63,684 bases of DNA from assembly GCA_003209565.1 (NCBI GenBank), contig QCQK01000006.1:1-63684 (forward strand), read 5' to 3'. Under the pieces are notes generated by a model. The model did no database searches and was not told the origin of the DNA. It saw only the letters and a list, made by a program, of their open reading frames with translations. How positions within the stretch are numbered: position 1 is the stretch's first letter; every line of letters starts with the position of its first letter. Origin of the DNA: Prochlorococcus sp. AG-449-J16. GTDB taxonomy: Bacteria > Cyanobacteriota > Cyanobacteriia > PCC-6307 > Cyanobiaceae. Below, piece by piece: positions 56,091 through 63,684 of the stretch. The position numbers and the translations under genes were made by a program.

Positions 56091-58664
56091 ATGAAGAATT
56101 TGGAAACATTGCTAAAAGATTACGCAGATCACGTAGCTGAAAGATCTATCAAAGGTATACCTCCTTTACCTTTAAATGCTGAGCAAACAAATTGTGTTAC
56201 AAAATTATTGGAACAAGATAGTACTTACGATGCACCTTATTTACTTGATTTACTAATAAATAGAGTACCACCTGGAGTTGATGAGGCTGCTTATGTAAAA
56301 GCAAGTTGGCTAACAGCTATTGTTAATTCGGAAAAAAATTGCAAATTTATTAATCCTGAAAAAGCAATTGAAATATTAGGAACAATGATAGGTGGATATA
56401 ATGTAAATTCTTTGGTTGAAATTCTTAAAGGAGAAAATATTTTACTTTCCAAAAAAGCAGCAAAAGTTTTAAAAAATATTATTCTTGTATATGACTCAGC
56501 TAATGAGATTTATGAATTATCTAAAAATAATATTTATGCAAAAGAGGTTGTAAATAGTTGGGCGAATGCAGAATGGTTCAAAAATAAAAAAGTTCTAGAA
56601 AAAGAGATTACTTGTTTAGTTTTTAAAGTTGACGGGGAGACAAATACAGATGACTTATCTCCGGCTGTGCATGCAACAACACGCCCAGATATTCCCCTGC
56701 ACGCATTAGCTATGTTGGAATTTAAAAAACCAGATGGTATAAAGATTCTTGATAATTTAAAAAAACAAAATTTACCGGTTGCTTATGTTGGAGATGTTGT
56801 TGGAACAGGGAGTTCTAGAAAATCTGCTATTAATTCACTGATTTGGCATATAGGCGAAGATATCGCTTTTGTTCCAAACAAAAAAACAGGTGGAATAATA
56901 ATTGGTAATAAGATAGCCCCTATTTTCTTCAATACTGCACAAGATTCAGGAGCTTTACCTATAGAAGCTGACGTATCTCATATGAAAACAGGAGATATTA
57001 TTAAAATATATCCTTATGAAGGCATTATTAAAAAAATTGAAAAAGATTCAAATACTGAAGAATTAATAAGCAAATTCGAGTTGTATCCATCTACTCTTAC
57101 TGATGAAATTCAAGCTGGTGGAAGAATTAATCTTATGATTGGAAGATCTCTTACAGACAAAATTAGAACCAAATTAAATTATCAACCAAGTGTAATATTT
57201 ACTAGACCACAAAATCCAACCGAAAGTAGTGCCGGATTTACTCAAGCTCAAAAAATAGTAGGCAAAGCATGCGGTTTAAATGGAGTTAGGCCAGGGATGA
57301 CCTGTGAGCCAATTATGACCACAGTTGGTAGTCAAGATACTACTGGGCCAATGACCAGAGATGAATTAAAAGAACTAGCTTGTTTAGGATTTACTGCAGA
57401 TTTAGTGATGCAAAGTTTTTGTCATACAGCTGCATATCCTAAACCAGTAGATCTACTTACCCATAAAGAATTACCTGATTTTATATCTCAAAGAGGTGGA
57501 GTAGCTCTTAAACCTGGAGACGGCATCATTCATAGCTGGCTTAACAGAATGCTCCTCCCTGATACTGTTGGCACAGGTGGAGATAGTCATACAAGATTTC
57601 CTCTTGGCATTTCATTTCCTGGAGGCTCAGGCATTGTTGCATTTGCCGCTGCAATAGGATCAATGCCATTAAATATGCCGGAATCTGTGCTGGTTAAATT
57701 TAAGGGAGAATTATTACCAGGAATTACTCTTAGAGATTTAGTTAATGCAATCCCTCTCTTCGCAATTAAAAAAGGACTATTAACTGTTGAGAAAGAAAAT
57801 AAGAAAAATATATTCAACGGAAAAATTATGGAAATTGAGGGATTACCAAACCTGAAACTTGAACAAGCTTTTGAACTTACTGATGCTACTGCAGAACGCT
57901 CATGCGCTGGTAGCACAATACTTTTATCCCAAGAAACTGTTCAAGAATATTTAAAAAGCAATATTTGCCTGCTAGAAAAAATGATCGAAAGCAATTATGA
58001 AGATTCAAAATCGATTTCAAGAAGAATAAATGATATGAAAAATTGGTTAAAAAAACCATCATTAATTCAACCAGATTCAAACGCTCAGTATGAAGAAATC
58101 ATTGAAATTGATTTAGCAAAAGTAACACAACCTATAGTTGCATGCCCTAATGACCCAGATAATGTAAAAGAAATCACTGATGTTGCAAATACAAATATTG
58201 ATGAGGTTTTTATAGGTTCTTGCATGACAAATATTGGTCATTACAGAGCAGCAGCAAAAGTTCTTCAAGGAGTACAAAATTTAAAAGCTAAATTATGGAT
58301 TTGTCCACCAACAAAGATGGATGAAGACACTCTAAAAGCTGAAGGCTACTATAAAATATTTGAAAATTGTGGTGCAAGATTAGAGTTGCCGGGCTGTTCT
58401 TTATGTATGGGAAATCAAGCTAGAGTTGATGAAGGTTCTGTAGTATTTTCCACCAGTACAAGAAATTTTGACAATAGACTTGGCAAGAATGCGCAAGTAT
58501 TTTTAGGCAGTGCGGAATTGGCAGCAGTTTGTGCGCTGCTAGGAAAAATACCTGAAATAGAAGAATATCAGGATATAACTAAAAATAAAATTAATCCATA
58601 TTCCGATGAACTTTATCGCTATCTTCAATTTGATGAAATACACGATTTCAGCTTGACAAAGTAA
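56091..58664 (+). CDS. acnB: Aconitate hydratase B
   Basis: AcnB isomerises citrate and isocitrate in the TCA branch that supplies 2-oxoglutarate for nitrogen assimilation. The 857-residue protein shows the AcnB domain order, with the swivel domain before the core. Cluster ligands are Cys711 (GSCMTNIGH), Cys769 and Cys772 (LPGCSLCMGNQ), almost identical in number to the E. coli enzyme. TGPMTRDELKELACLGFTAD and GTGGDSHTRFPLGISFPGGSG are intact. clcA follows after nine bases. Confidence 0.97.
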   Translation: MKNLETLLKDYADHVAERSIKGIPPLPLNAEQTNCVTKLLEQDSTYDAPYLLDLLINRVPPGVDEAAYVKASWLTAIVNSEKNCKFINPEKAIEILGTMIGGYNVNSLVEILKGENILLSKKAAKVLKNIILVYDSANEIYELSKNNIYAKEVVNSWANAEWFKNKKVLEKEITCLVFKVDGETNTDDLSPAVHATTRPDIPLHALAMLEFKKPDGIKILDNLKKQNLPVAYVGDVVGTGSSRKSAINSLIWHIGEDIAFVPNKKTGGIIIGNKIAPIFFNTAQDSGALPIEADVSHMKTGDIIKIYPYEGIIKKIEKDSNTEELISKFELYPSTLTDEIQAGGRINLMIGRSLTDKIRTKLNYQPSVIFTRPQNPTESSAGFTQAQKIVGKACGLNGVRPGMTCEPIMTTVGSQDTTGPMTRDELKELACLGFTADLVMQSFCHTAAYPKPVDLLTHKELPDFISQRGGVALKPGDGIIHSWLNRMLLPDTVGTGGDSHTRFPLGISFPGGSGIVAFAAAIGSMPLNMPESVLVKFKGELLPGITLRDLVNAIPLFAIKKGLLTVEKENKKNIFNGKIMEIEGLPNLKLEQAFELTDATAERSCAGSTILLSQETVQEYLKSNICLLEKMIESNYEDSKSISRRINDMKNWLKKPSLIQPDSNAQYEEIIEIDLAKVTQPIVACPNDPDNVKEITDVANTNIDEVFIGSCMTNIGHYRAAAKVLQGVQNLKAKLWICPPTKMDEDTLKAEGYYKIFENCGARLELPGCSLCMGNQARVDEGSVVFSTSTRNFDNRLGKNAQVFLGSAELAAVCALLGKIPEIEEYQDITKNKINPYSDELYRYLQFDEIHDFSLTK

Positions 58665-58673
58665 TCATGGACC

Positions 58674-60032
58674 ATGCCAAACTTTATAAAAGATAATATT
58701 CAAAAAACAAGTAATAATTCTTCTCGTAGCATCAAAAAATTATTAAAACAAAGATCTCTAGTCGTTGCATTTTCGCTCTTATTAACAGGTCTAGGGGCTT
58801 CAATTACAAGCATATCTTTTAAAACTGGAATCTATTTTATTAATAATTGGAGATTAGCATTATTAGACCAATTCCCATCTATTGCGGTGTTACCTATTTT
58901 TGGAGCTTTAGGAGGAGCTATTGCAGGATATTTGATCAAAAATATAGCACCCGCCGCAAAAGGTTCAGGGGTGAGTCAAATCATGGGTTTCTTAAGACAT
59001 AAAAAAGTTCCAATGAATTTAAAAGTAGGATTAGTAAAGCTCGTATCAGGAATTATTGCAATTGGTAGTGGATTCCCTTTGGGTCCAGAAGGTCCATCAG
59101 TTCAAATGGGAGGATCCGTAGCTTGGCAAATGGCCAAGTGGCTCAAAGCTCCTACAGCTTTCAGAAGAGTAATAGTAGCAGCAGGTGGTGGTGCTGGAAT
59201 AGCTGCAGTATTTAGCGCTCCATTAGGAGGGTTTATCTATGCAATAGAAGAGTTATTAAACTCTGCTAGACCAGTAATTTTATTATTGGTAGTAATCACA
59301 ACTTTTATTGCAGATTCATCTGCTGATATAATTCAAGCCTTGGGTTTAGATCCTAAAGCAGGAGGCTTTGATTTTAACCTCGGATTTTTGATTCAAAAGG
59401 AATATGACCCATCAGTTTTTTTCTTACCTGTAGATCTTATTTACTTAGTTTTACTAGGAATAATTATTGGGATATTTGCAGAATTGTACAGCAGATATGT
59501 TTTGTTAATGCAAAATCTTGGAAAAAAGTGGTATAAAAATAAATTTGTTTTAAAAATGAGTATCTGTGGACTTATTTTAGGAAGTATCTACTCTTTTTTA
59601 CCCAGTACATTTCATAATTTAGATGAATTACAGAAAATAATAGCTGAACAAAATACAAGTATTGGAATTGCTTTATTAGCAGTTTTAGTACTATTTATCA
59701 CGACAGGTTTAGCTGCAGCATCCGGAGCTCCTGGAGGATTATTCTATCCAATGCTTACTTTAGGAGGGTCAATCGGACTAATAATGGGGAGCTGGGTGGA
59801 AATTGCTACAGGACATGCACCAAGTACATATATTTTTGCGGGTATGGGAGCTTTCGTAGCAGGATGTTCACGAACGCCAATAACAGCAATGTTTTTAGCT
59901 TTTGCTTTAACAAAAAATTTGTTAATAATGAAACCTGTATTAATCAGCTGCATTGCCAGTTTCTTAGTAGCAAGAGCTTTTAATGAAGAGTCAATTTATG
60001 AAAGACAAATACAAATAGAATTAGAAGACTAA
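58674..60032 (+). CDS. clcA: ClC-family chloride/proton antiporter
   Basis: This 452-residue membrane protein has the ClC ion-pathway motifs GSGVS (97-101), GPEGP (137-141, with gating Glu139) and GAPGGLFYP. A Glu-Glu pair at 192-193 corresponds to the internal proton glutamate of E. coli ClcA, so a Cl-/H+ exchanger is more likely than a pure channel. Many hydrophobic helices are visible and there is no CBS domain pair. The GSGIP motif reads GSGVS here, a modest deviation. It is nine bases after acnB. Confidence 0.92.
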   Translation: MPNFIKDNIQKTSNNSSRSIKKLLKQRSLVVAFSLLLTGLGASITSISFKTGIYFINNWRLALLDQFPSIAVLPIFGALGGAIAGYLIKNIAPAAKGSGVSQIMGFLRHKKVPMNLKVGLVKLVSGIIAIGSGFPLGPEGPSVQMGGSVAWQMAKWLKAPTAFRRVIVAAGGGAGIAAVFSAPLGGFIYAIEELLNSARPVILLLVVITTFIADSSADIIQALGLDPKAGGFDFNLGFLIQKEYDPSVFFLPVDLIYLVLLGIIIGIFAELYSRYVLLMQNLGKKWYKNKFVLKMSICGLILGSIYSFLPSTFHNLDELQKIIAEQNTSIGIALLAVLVLFITTGLAAASGAPGGLFYPMLTLGGSIGLIMGSWVEIATGHAPSTYIFAGMGAFVAGCSRTPITAMFLAFALTKNLLIMKPVLISCIASFLVARAFNEESIYERQIQIELED

Positions 60033-60042
60033 GAAACCTTCT

Positions 60043-60897
60043 TCAATCAAAAACAGCAGTTTTGCTGTTATAGACAAATACTTGATGATTTAGATGTAAT
60101 CTAACTGCTCTTGCTAAAGCTATTCTTTCAATATCTCTTCCTTTTCTAATCAAATCATCAACTTCATCCCTATGACTTACATTAACTGTACATTGCTCTA
60201 TTATCGGGCCTTCATCAAGATCTTCAGTAACATAGTGAGCAGTAGCGCCTATTAATTTAACACCTCTCTTCCATGCTCTATGATATGGTTGACCGCCCTT
60301 AAATGCAGGTAAGAAAGAATGATGAATATTTATTATTGAAGAAAAATTTTTTAAAAAAGAGTCACTCAAAATTTGCATATATTTGGCTAATACAACAAGA
60401 TCAATGTCATATTCTTTTAGTAAATTTAAAAATTGATCTTCGACAATAGTTTTATCAGTTCTAAAGGTATCAATATGGACAAATTTTGCATTAAAGTCAT
60501 TTGCAATATTTTCAAGATGAGAATGATTTGAAATTATTAAAGGAACTTTCATTTTGAGTTCTCCATTTCTTACTCGCCAAAGTAAATCAATCAAACAATG
60601 ATTTTGTTTACTCACGAAAATAGCAACATTTGGGATTTCATCAGAATAATTTACGTTAAATTTTCCATTGACTTCATCTGCAATTTTTTTAAATTCTTTA
60701 TAAATTTCATCCCTATTTAAAAATTCAGTGTTACTATTCCATTCAATTCGACTAAGAAACAAACCTGCATCTTGATCTGTATGATGATCAGAATGTTTTA
60801 TGTTGCCACCGTAATTTGAAATCCAACTTGTAAGTAAACTTACGAGGCCAGGACGATCGGGACAAACAATTTTGAATATAATTGAAGGATGTTCCAA
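60043..60897 (-). CDS. purU: Formyltetrahydrofolate deformylase
   Basis: PurU hydrolyses 10-formyl-THF to formate and THF, keeping the folate pool balanced, a function linked to glycine cleavage flux. The 284-residue protein has an N-terminal ACT domain (about 5-80: VCPDRPGLVSLLTSWISNYGG) and a C-terminal formyltransferase domain with VLAKYMQILSDSF, INIHHSFLPAFKGGQPYHRA and the catalytic region GATAHYVTEDLDEGPII. ACT suggests amino-acid (Met/Gly-type) control, as in E. coli. Convergent clcA ends 10 bases away. Confidence 0.95.
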   Translation of the reverse strand: MEHPSIIFKIVCPDRPGLVSLLTSWISNYGGNIKHSDHHTDQDAGLFLSRIEWNSNTEFLNRDEIYKEFKKIADEVNGKFNVNYSDEIPNVAIFVSKQNHCLIDLLWRVRNGELKMKVPLIISNHSHLENIANDFNAKFVHIDTFRTDKTIVEDQFLNLLKEYDIDLVVLAKYMQILSDSFLKNFSSIINIHHSFLPAFKGGQPYHRAWKRGVKLIGATAHYVTEDLDEGPIIEQCTVNVSHRDEVDDLIRKGRDIERIALARAVRLHLNHQVFVYNSKTAVFD

Positions 60898-60945
60898 AAA
60901 ATCTTTAACTATTAAGTCAAATAAGCAAGTATATCTAATATATCA

Positions 60946-62028
60946 ATGAAAAGCTTAAAAGAAAATTTTCAAAAAGCAAACATAGTTATTATTGGATCAG
61001 GGATTATTGGAAAATTTAACGCCTTAGAATTATCAAAATTAGGTTTACAGGTAACGTTAATAGATCCAACTCAACGCCAAAATAGTAGCAATGCAGCTTT
61101 AGGTTTGCTAATGGGTAATATGTATCAAAAAAGAAGGGGTAGAAGCTGGGATCTCAGGAAACAAAGCATTGAATTATGGCCACAATGGATTACGTTCCTA
61201 CAAAAATTTAATTATGAATTAAATATCGAAAAACCATTAATACAGCTAACTACTAATGAAGAAAAGTTTAAAAAATTAGAGAAATTTATTTATGAAAATA
61301 ATGATCCAACTTTACAAATTTTAGAAAGAGACTCAATATTAATCAAGAATATAAATAAAGCCTTCCAAACAAAAAACATAAAAGGAATGATCTCCTTCAA
61401 AGATGGAAGAATAAATGCTTTATCGTTACTTCAAACATTAGATAAATATCTAAAACATAAAAAAGTAAATTATTTGCGAGGAGAAATAATAAAAATAAGA
61501 AAATCAAATAATAAATGGATTTCTACGACAAGGAATAATGAAAATATCAAATCTGACATGATTATTTTGTGTAATTCACTCAATGCAATTGATTTAATAG
61601 ATAGCCGATCTCACAACATCAAATTAAAGCCTGTTTTAGGTCAAGCTATGGAAATTGAGATTAATGATGCAGAAGTTGATTTGTTATCGCTACCAAAACA
61701 ATTCAATATAAATGATAAAAATATAATTCCAAAATCAAAAAATAAGCTAATTATTGGATCAACTGACGAATATAGTATTAAGCCAGAAACAAATACATTC
61801 GAAAAACTCACAAATTTTCTTGATAAAAAACCAAATTGGCTAGAGAAAGGAAAAATTTCTAAAAAGTGGTACGGAATTAGGTCAAGACCAGACGGTGAGC
61901 CTTCACCAATAATGAAAAATCTTAAAGATGGACTAATTATATGTACAGGTTTTTATAAAAATGGGATTTTACTGGCTCCCGCTTGTTCTAAATGGGTTGC
62001 TAATGAAATTAAAAATTACCTTTACTAA
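60946..62028 (+). CDS. FAD-dependent amine oxidoreductase (DadA/ThiO-like)
   Basis: This 360-residue flavoprotein belongs to the DAO family (glycine, sarcosine and D-amino acid oxidases, ThiO). The dinucleotide-binding motif is [19 protein letters not shown] (about 15-33), followed by [26 protein letters not shown] and the C-terminal [14 protein letters not shown] with [11 protein letters not shown]. The last segment matches the family signature seen in ThiO. Substrate is uncertain. It shares four bases with the convergent dnaK end, and it is divergent from purU. Confidence 0.85.
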   Translation: MKSLKENFQKANIVIIGSGIIGKFNALELSKLGLQVTLIDPTQRQNSSNAALGLLMGNMYQKRRGRSWDLRKQSIELWPQWITFLQKFNYELNIEKPLIQLTTNEEKFKKLEKFIYENNDPTLQILERDSILIKNINKAFQTKNIKGMISFKDGRINALSLLQTLDKYLKHKKVNYLRGEIIKIRKSNNKWISTTRNNENIKSDMIILCNSLNAIDLIDSRSHNIKLKPVLGQAMEIEINDAEVDLLSLPKQFNINDKNIIPKSKNKLIIGSTDEYSIKPETNTFEKLTNFLDKKPNWLEKGKISKKWYGIRSRPDGEPSPIMKNLKDGLIICTGFYKNGILLAPACSKWVANEIKNYLY

Positions 62029-63684
62029 TCTTTTGTTTCAGTGAAGTCTGCATCAATTACATCATCTCCACCTTTTTCGTTTGAATCACTCTGATTAGGA
62101 CCGCCTGCTGCGCCAGGTGATGGTGGCTGATTGCCTGGTTGCTGATAAACAGATGAACCAACTGCATAAAGTTCTTGCTGAAGTTCTTCAAGAAGTTTTT
62201 TCATTGATTCATAATCTTCTTTTGAAGTTGCTTCTTTTAAAGCATTACTTTTTTCTTCAACTTTAGACTTTGCTGCAGCATCAATTTTGTCTCCTAACTC
62301 ACCAAGTTGCTTTTCTGTCTGGTAGACAAGTGTTTCAGCTTGATTTTTTAAATCAATTTTTTCTCTTTTTTCTTTATCTGCAGATGCATTTGATTCAGCA
62401 TCTTTTACCATTTTTTCTACTTCATTATCAGATAGAGTAGAAGCACCTGTGATAGAAATACTTTGCTCTTTACCACTTCCTTTATCTTTAGCAGTAACAC
62501 TAAGAATTCCATTTGCATCGATATCAAACGTAACTTCAATTTGCGGAACTCCTCTTGGCGCTGAAGGTATTCCATCCAATCTAAAGGTTCCTAAGCTTTT
62601 GTTATCAGAAGCCATTTCTCTTTCACCCTGTAAGACGTGTATTTCGACATTTGTTTGACCATCTACAGCAGTTGAATATGTTTCAGATTTCTTTGTAGGT
62701 ACGGTAGTATTTCGATTTATCATTTTTGTCATTACTCCGCCTAGAGTCTCTACACCTAGAGAAAGTGGAGTAACGTCAAGCAACAATATATCTTTAACCT
62801 CTCCTGCTAAAACTCCTCCCTGAATTGCAGCGCCAACAGCTACTACCTCATCAGGATTAACGGTTTGATTTGGATCTTTACCAATTATTTTTTTAACTAA
62901 ATCTAGAACAGCAGGTATTCTAGATGAGCCTCCGACCATAACAACTTCATCAATTTCACTAGTAGAAATTTTTGCATCGCTTATAGCTCTCTCAACAGGG
63001 GTCTTACACCTATCAATTAAAGAAGCTGCTAGTTCCTCGAACTTTGCTCTAGTAAGATTCAAATCTAAATGTTTTGGTCCTTCAGGCGTGGCTGTAATAA
63101 AAGGTAAATTTATCTCACTTTGCGTAGCATTTGAGAGCTCTATTTTTGCTTTTTCTGCAGCTTCAGTCAATCTTTGCAAAGCTTGCTTATCTTGTCTTAG
63201 ATCAATTCCCTCATTTGATTTAAAAGTATTAGCTAAGTGATCTACAATACATCTATCAAAATCATCACCACCTAAATGTGTATCTCCAGACGTAGATAGA
63301 ACTTCAGTTACTCCATCACCTGCTTCAATAACAGAAACATCAAATGTTCCACCCCCTAAATCAAAAACAAGAATTTTTTCATTTTCTTTATCCAAACCAT
63401 AAGCTAAAGCCGCAGCGGTTGGCTCATTAACAATTCTGAGTACTTCTAAACCTGCAATCTTTCCAGCATCTTTTGTAGCCTGTCTTTGTGAATCATTGAA
63501 ATAAGCTGGAACTGTAATTACAGCTTGTGTAACTTTTTCACCAAGGTATTTACCAGCATCATCTGCTAACTTTCTTAAAACTTGAGAACTTACCTCTTCA
63601 GGAGAAAACTGCTTATCCAAAATAGGGCATTTTAATTTGACACTAGAACCAGATTTTTCAACAGAATAACTGACTTCTTTAGAT
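62025..63684 (-). CDS. dnaK: Chaperone DnaK (Hsp70), missing its N-terminus at the window edge
   Basis: DnaK is the ATP-driven Hsp70 chaperone. The frame stays open to the window edge; the in-window part begins [20 protein letters not shown] and about 115 N-terminal residues lie outside. Visible motifs are [58 protein letters not shown], the linker [19 protein letters not shown], and the substrate domain. The C-terminus is [14 protein letters not shown], a bacterial Hsp70 tail after a Gln/Pro/Gly linker. Cyanobacteria have several dnaK paralogues; this looks like the DnaK2 type. Confidence 0.95.
   Translation of the reverse strand, partial: SKEVSYSVEKSGSSVKLKCPILDKQFSPEEVSSQVLRKLADDAGKYLGEKVTQAVITVPAYFNDSQRQATKDAGKIAGLEVLRIVNEPTAAALAYGLDKENEKILVFDLGGGTFDVSVIEAGDGVTEVLSTSGDTHLGGDDFDRCIVDHLANTFKSNEGIDLRQDKQALQRLTEAAEKAKIELSNATQSEINLPFITATPEGPKHLDLNLTRAKFEELAASLIDRCKTPVERAISDAKISTSEIDEVVMVGGSSRIPAVLDLVKKIIGKDPNQTVNPDEVVAVGAAIQGGVLAGEVKDILLLDVTPLSLGVETLGGVMTKMINRNTTVPTKKSETYSTAVDGQTNVEIHVLQGEREMASDNKSLGTFRLDGIPSAPRGVPQIEVTFDIDANGILSVTAKDKGSGKEQSISITGASTLSDNEVEKMVKDAESNASADKEKREKIDLKNQAETLVYQTEKQLGELGDKIDAAAKSKVEEKSNALKEATSKEDYESMKKLLEELQQELYAVGSSVYQQPGNQPPSPGAAGGPNQSDSNEKGGDDVIDADFTETKD

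Noticed and set aside
57587..57916. 109-codon minus-strand frame inside acnB
   Set aside because: It is opposite a highly conserved AcnB core; its composition is that of a shadow frame.

Overview
This is a chromosomal window from a marine picocyanobacterium, almost certainly a high-light-adapted Prochlorococcus marinus. The DNA is very AT-rich. Genes are packed with gaps of a few bases or overlaps, no intergenic gap exceeds 200 bp, and there is no insertion sequence, prophage or CRISPR array. Several genes are cyanobacterial markers: Ycf23/DUF561, sqdB/sqdX sulfolipid synthesis, a plant-type chorismate lyase and a VTE5-like kinase. The strain cannot be fixed from the sequence alone. Both edges cut genes: the 5' part of uvrB on the left and all but the N-terminus of dnaK on the right.

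Layout. 0-6.5 kb (mostly minus strand): uvrB, ycf23, the divergent tilS, then an asd-dapA-RNase J operon (lysine/diaminopimelate synthesis plus mRNA decay). 6.6-12.1 kb (plus): tig-clpP-clpX-dnaX, linking protein folding and proteolysis to the DNA polymerase clamp loader. 12.1-15 kb (minus): an envelope pair, a SPOR/SpoIID-type peptidoglycan protein and a membrane GT2 glycosyltransferase. 15-19.5 kb (plus): ribosomal L35-L20, a TPR protein, thiG and sqdB-sqdX. 19.5-25.3 kb (minus): the glycine cleavage genes gcvH and gcvP, co-directional with a PLP enzyme of the methionine gamma-lyase-like family and a cyanobacterial protein with an HTH-like segment; gcvT lies apart at 40.7 kb.

25.4-34 kb (mainly plus): fatty-acid desaturase, rplI, dnaB, mnmG, chorismate lyase, two minus-strand genes (a disordered protein and a SprT-like metalloprotease), a membrane-anchored unknown, a T4-like ATP-dependent DNA ligase and a 50-residue ORF. 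34-38 kb (minus): tRNA-Val(TAC), an IscA-like protein, valS and a TVP38/DedA-like membrane protein. 38-49 kb (plus): mazG, speE, speB, gcvT, aspS, pyrG, then queE-queC-pabB-pabC, which joins queuosine and folate synthesis; the convergent siroheme/corrin methyltransferase cobA closes this block. 49.7-54.9 kb (plus): MFS exporter, ppk, a group 2 sigma factor and a VTE5-like kinase. 54.9-63.7 kb: DAHP synthase (minus), acnB and a ClC transporter (plus), purU (minus), an FAD oxidoreductase (plus) and dnaK (minus).

Most of the window is ordinary streamlined-genome housekeeping. The items most worth a second look are the T4-phage-like DNA ligase, the SPOR-SpoIID architecture next to a GT2 enzyme, an A8 slippage site in dnaX whose shifted frames end quickly to give a gamma-like product, a hairpin enclosing the dapA stop codon ahead of RNase J, palindromes in divergent promoter regions, and the HTH/PLP-enzyme/gcvH/gcvP cluster. 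I did not find a clearly new multi-gene system.
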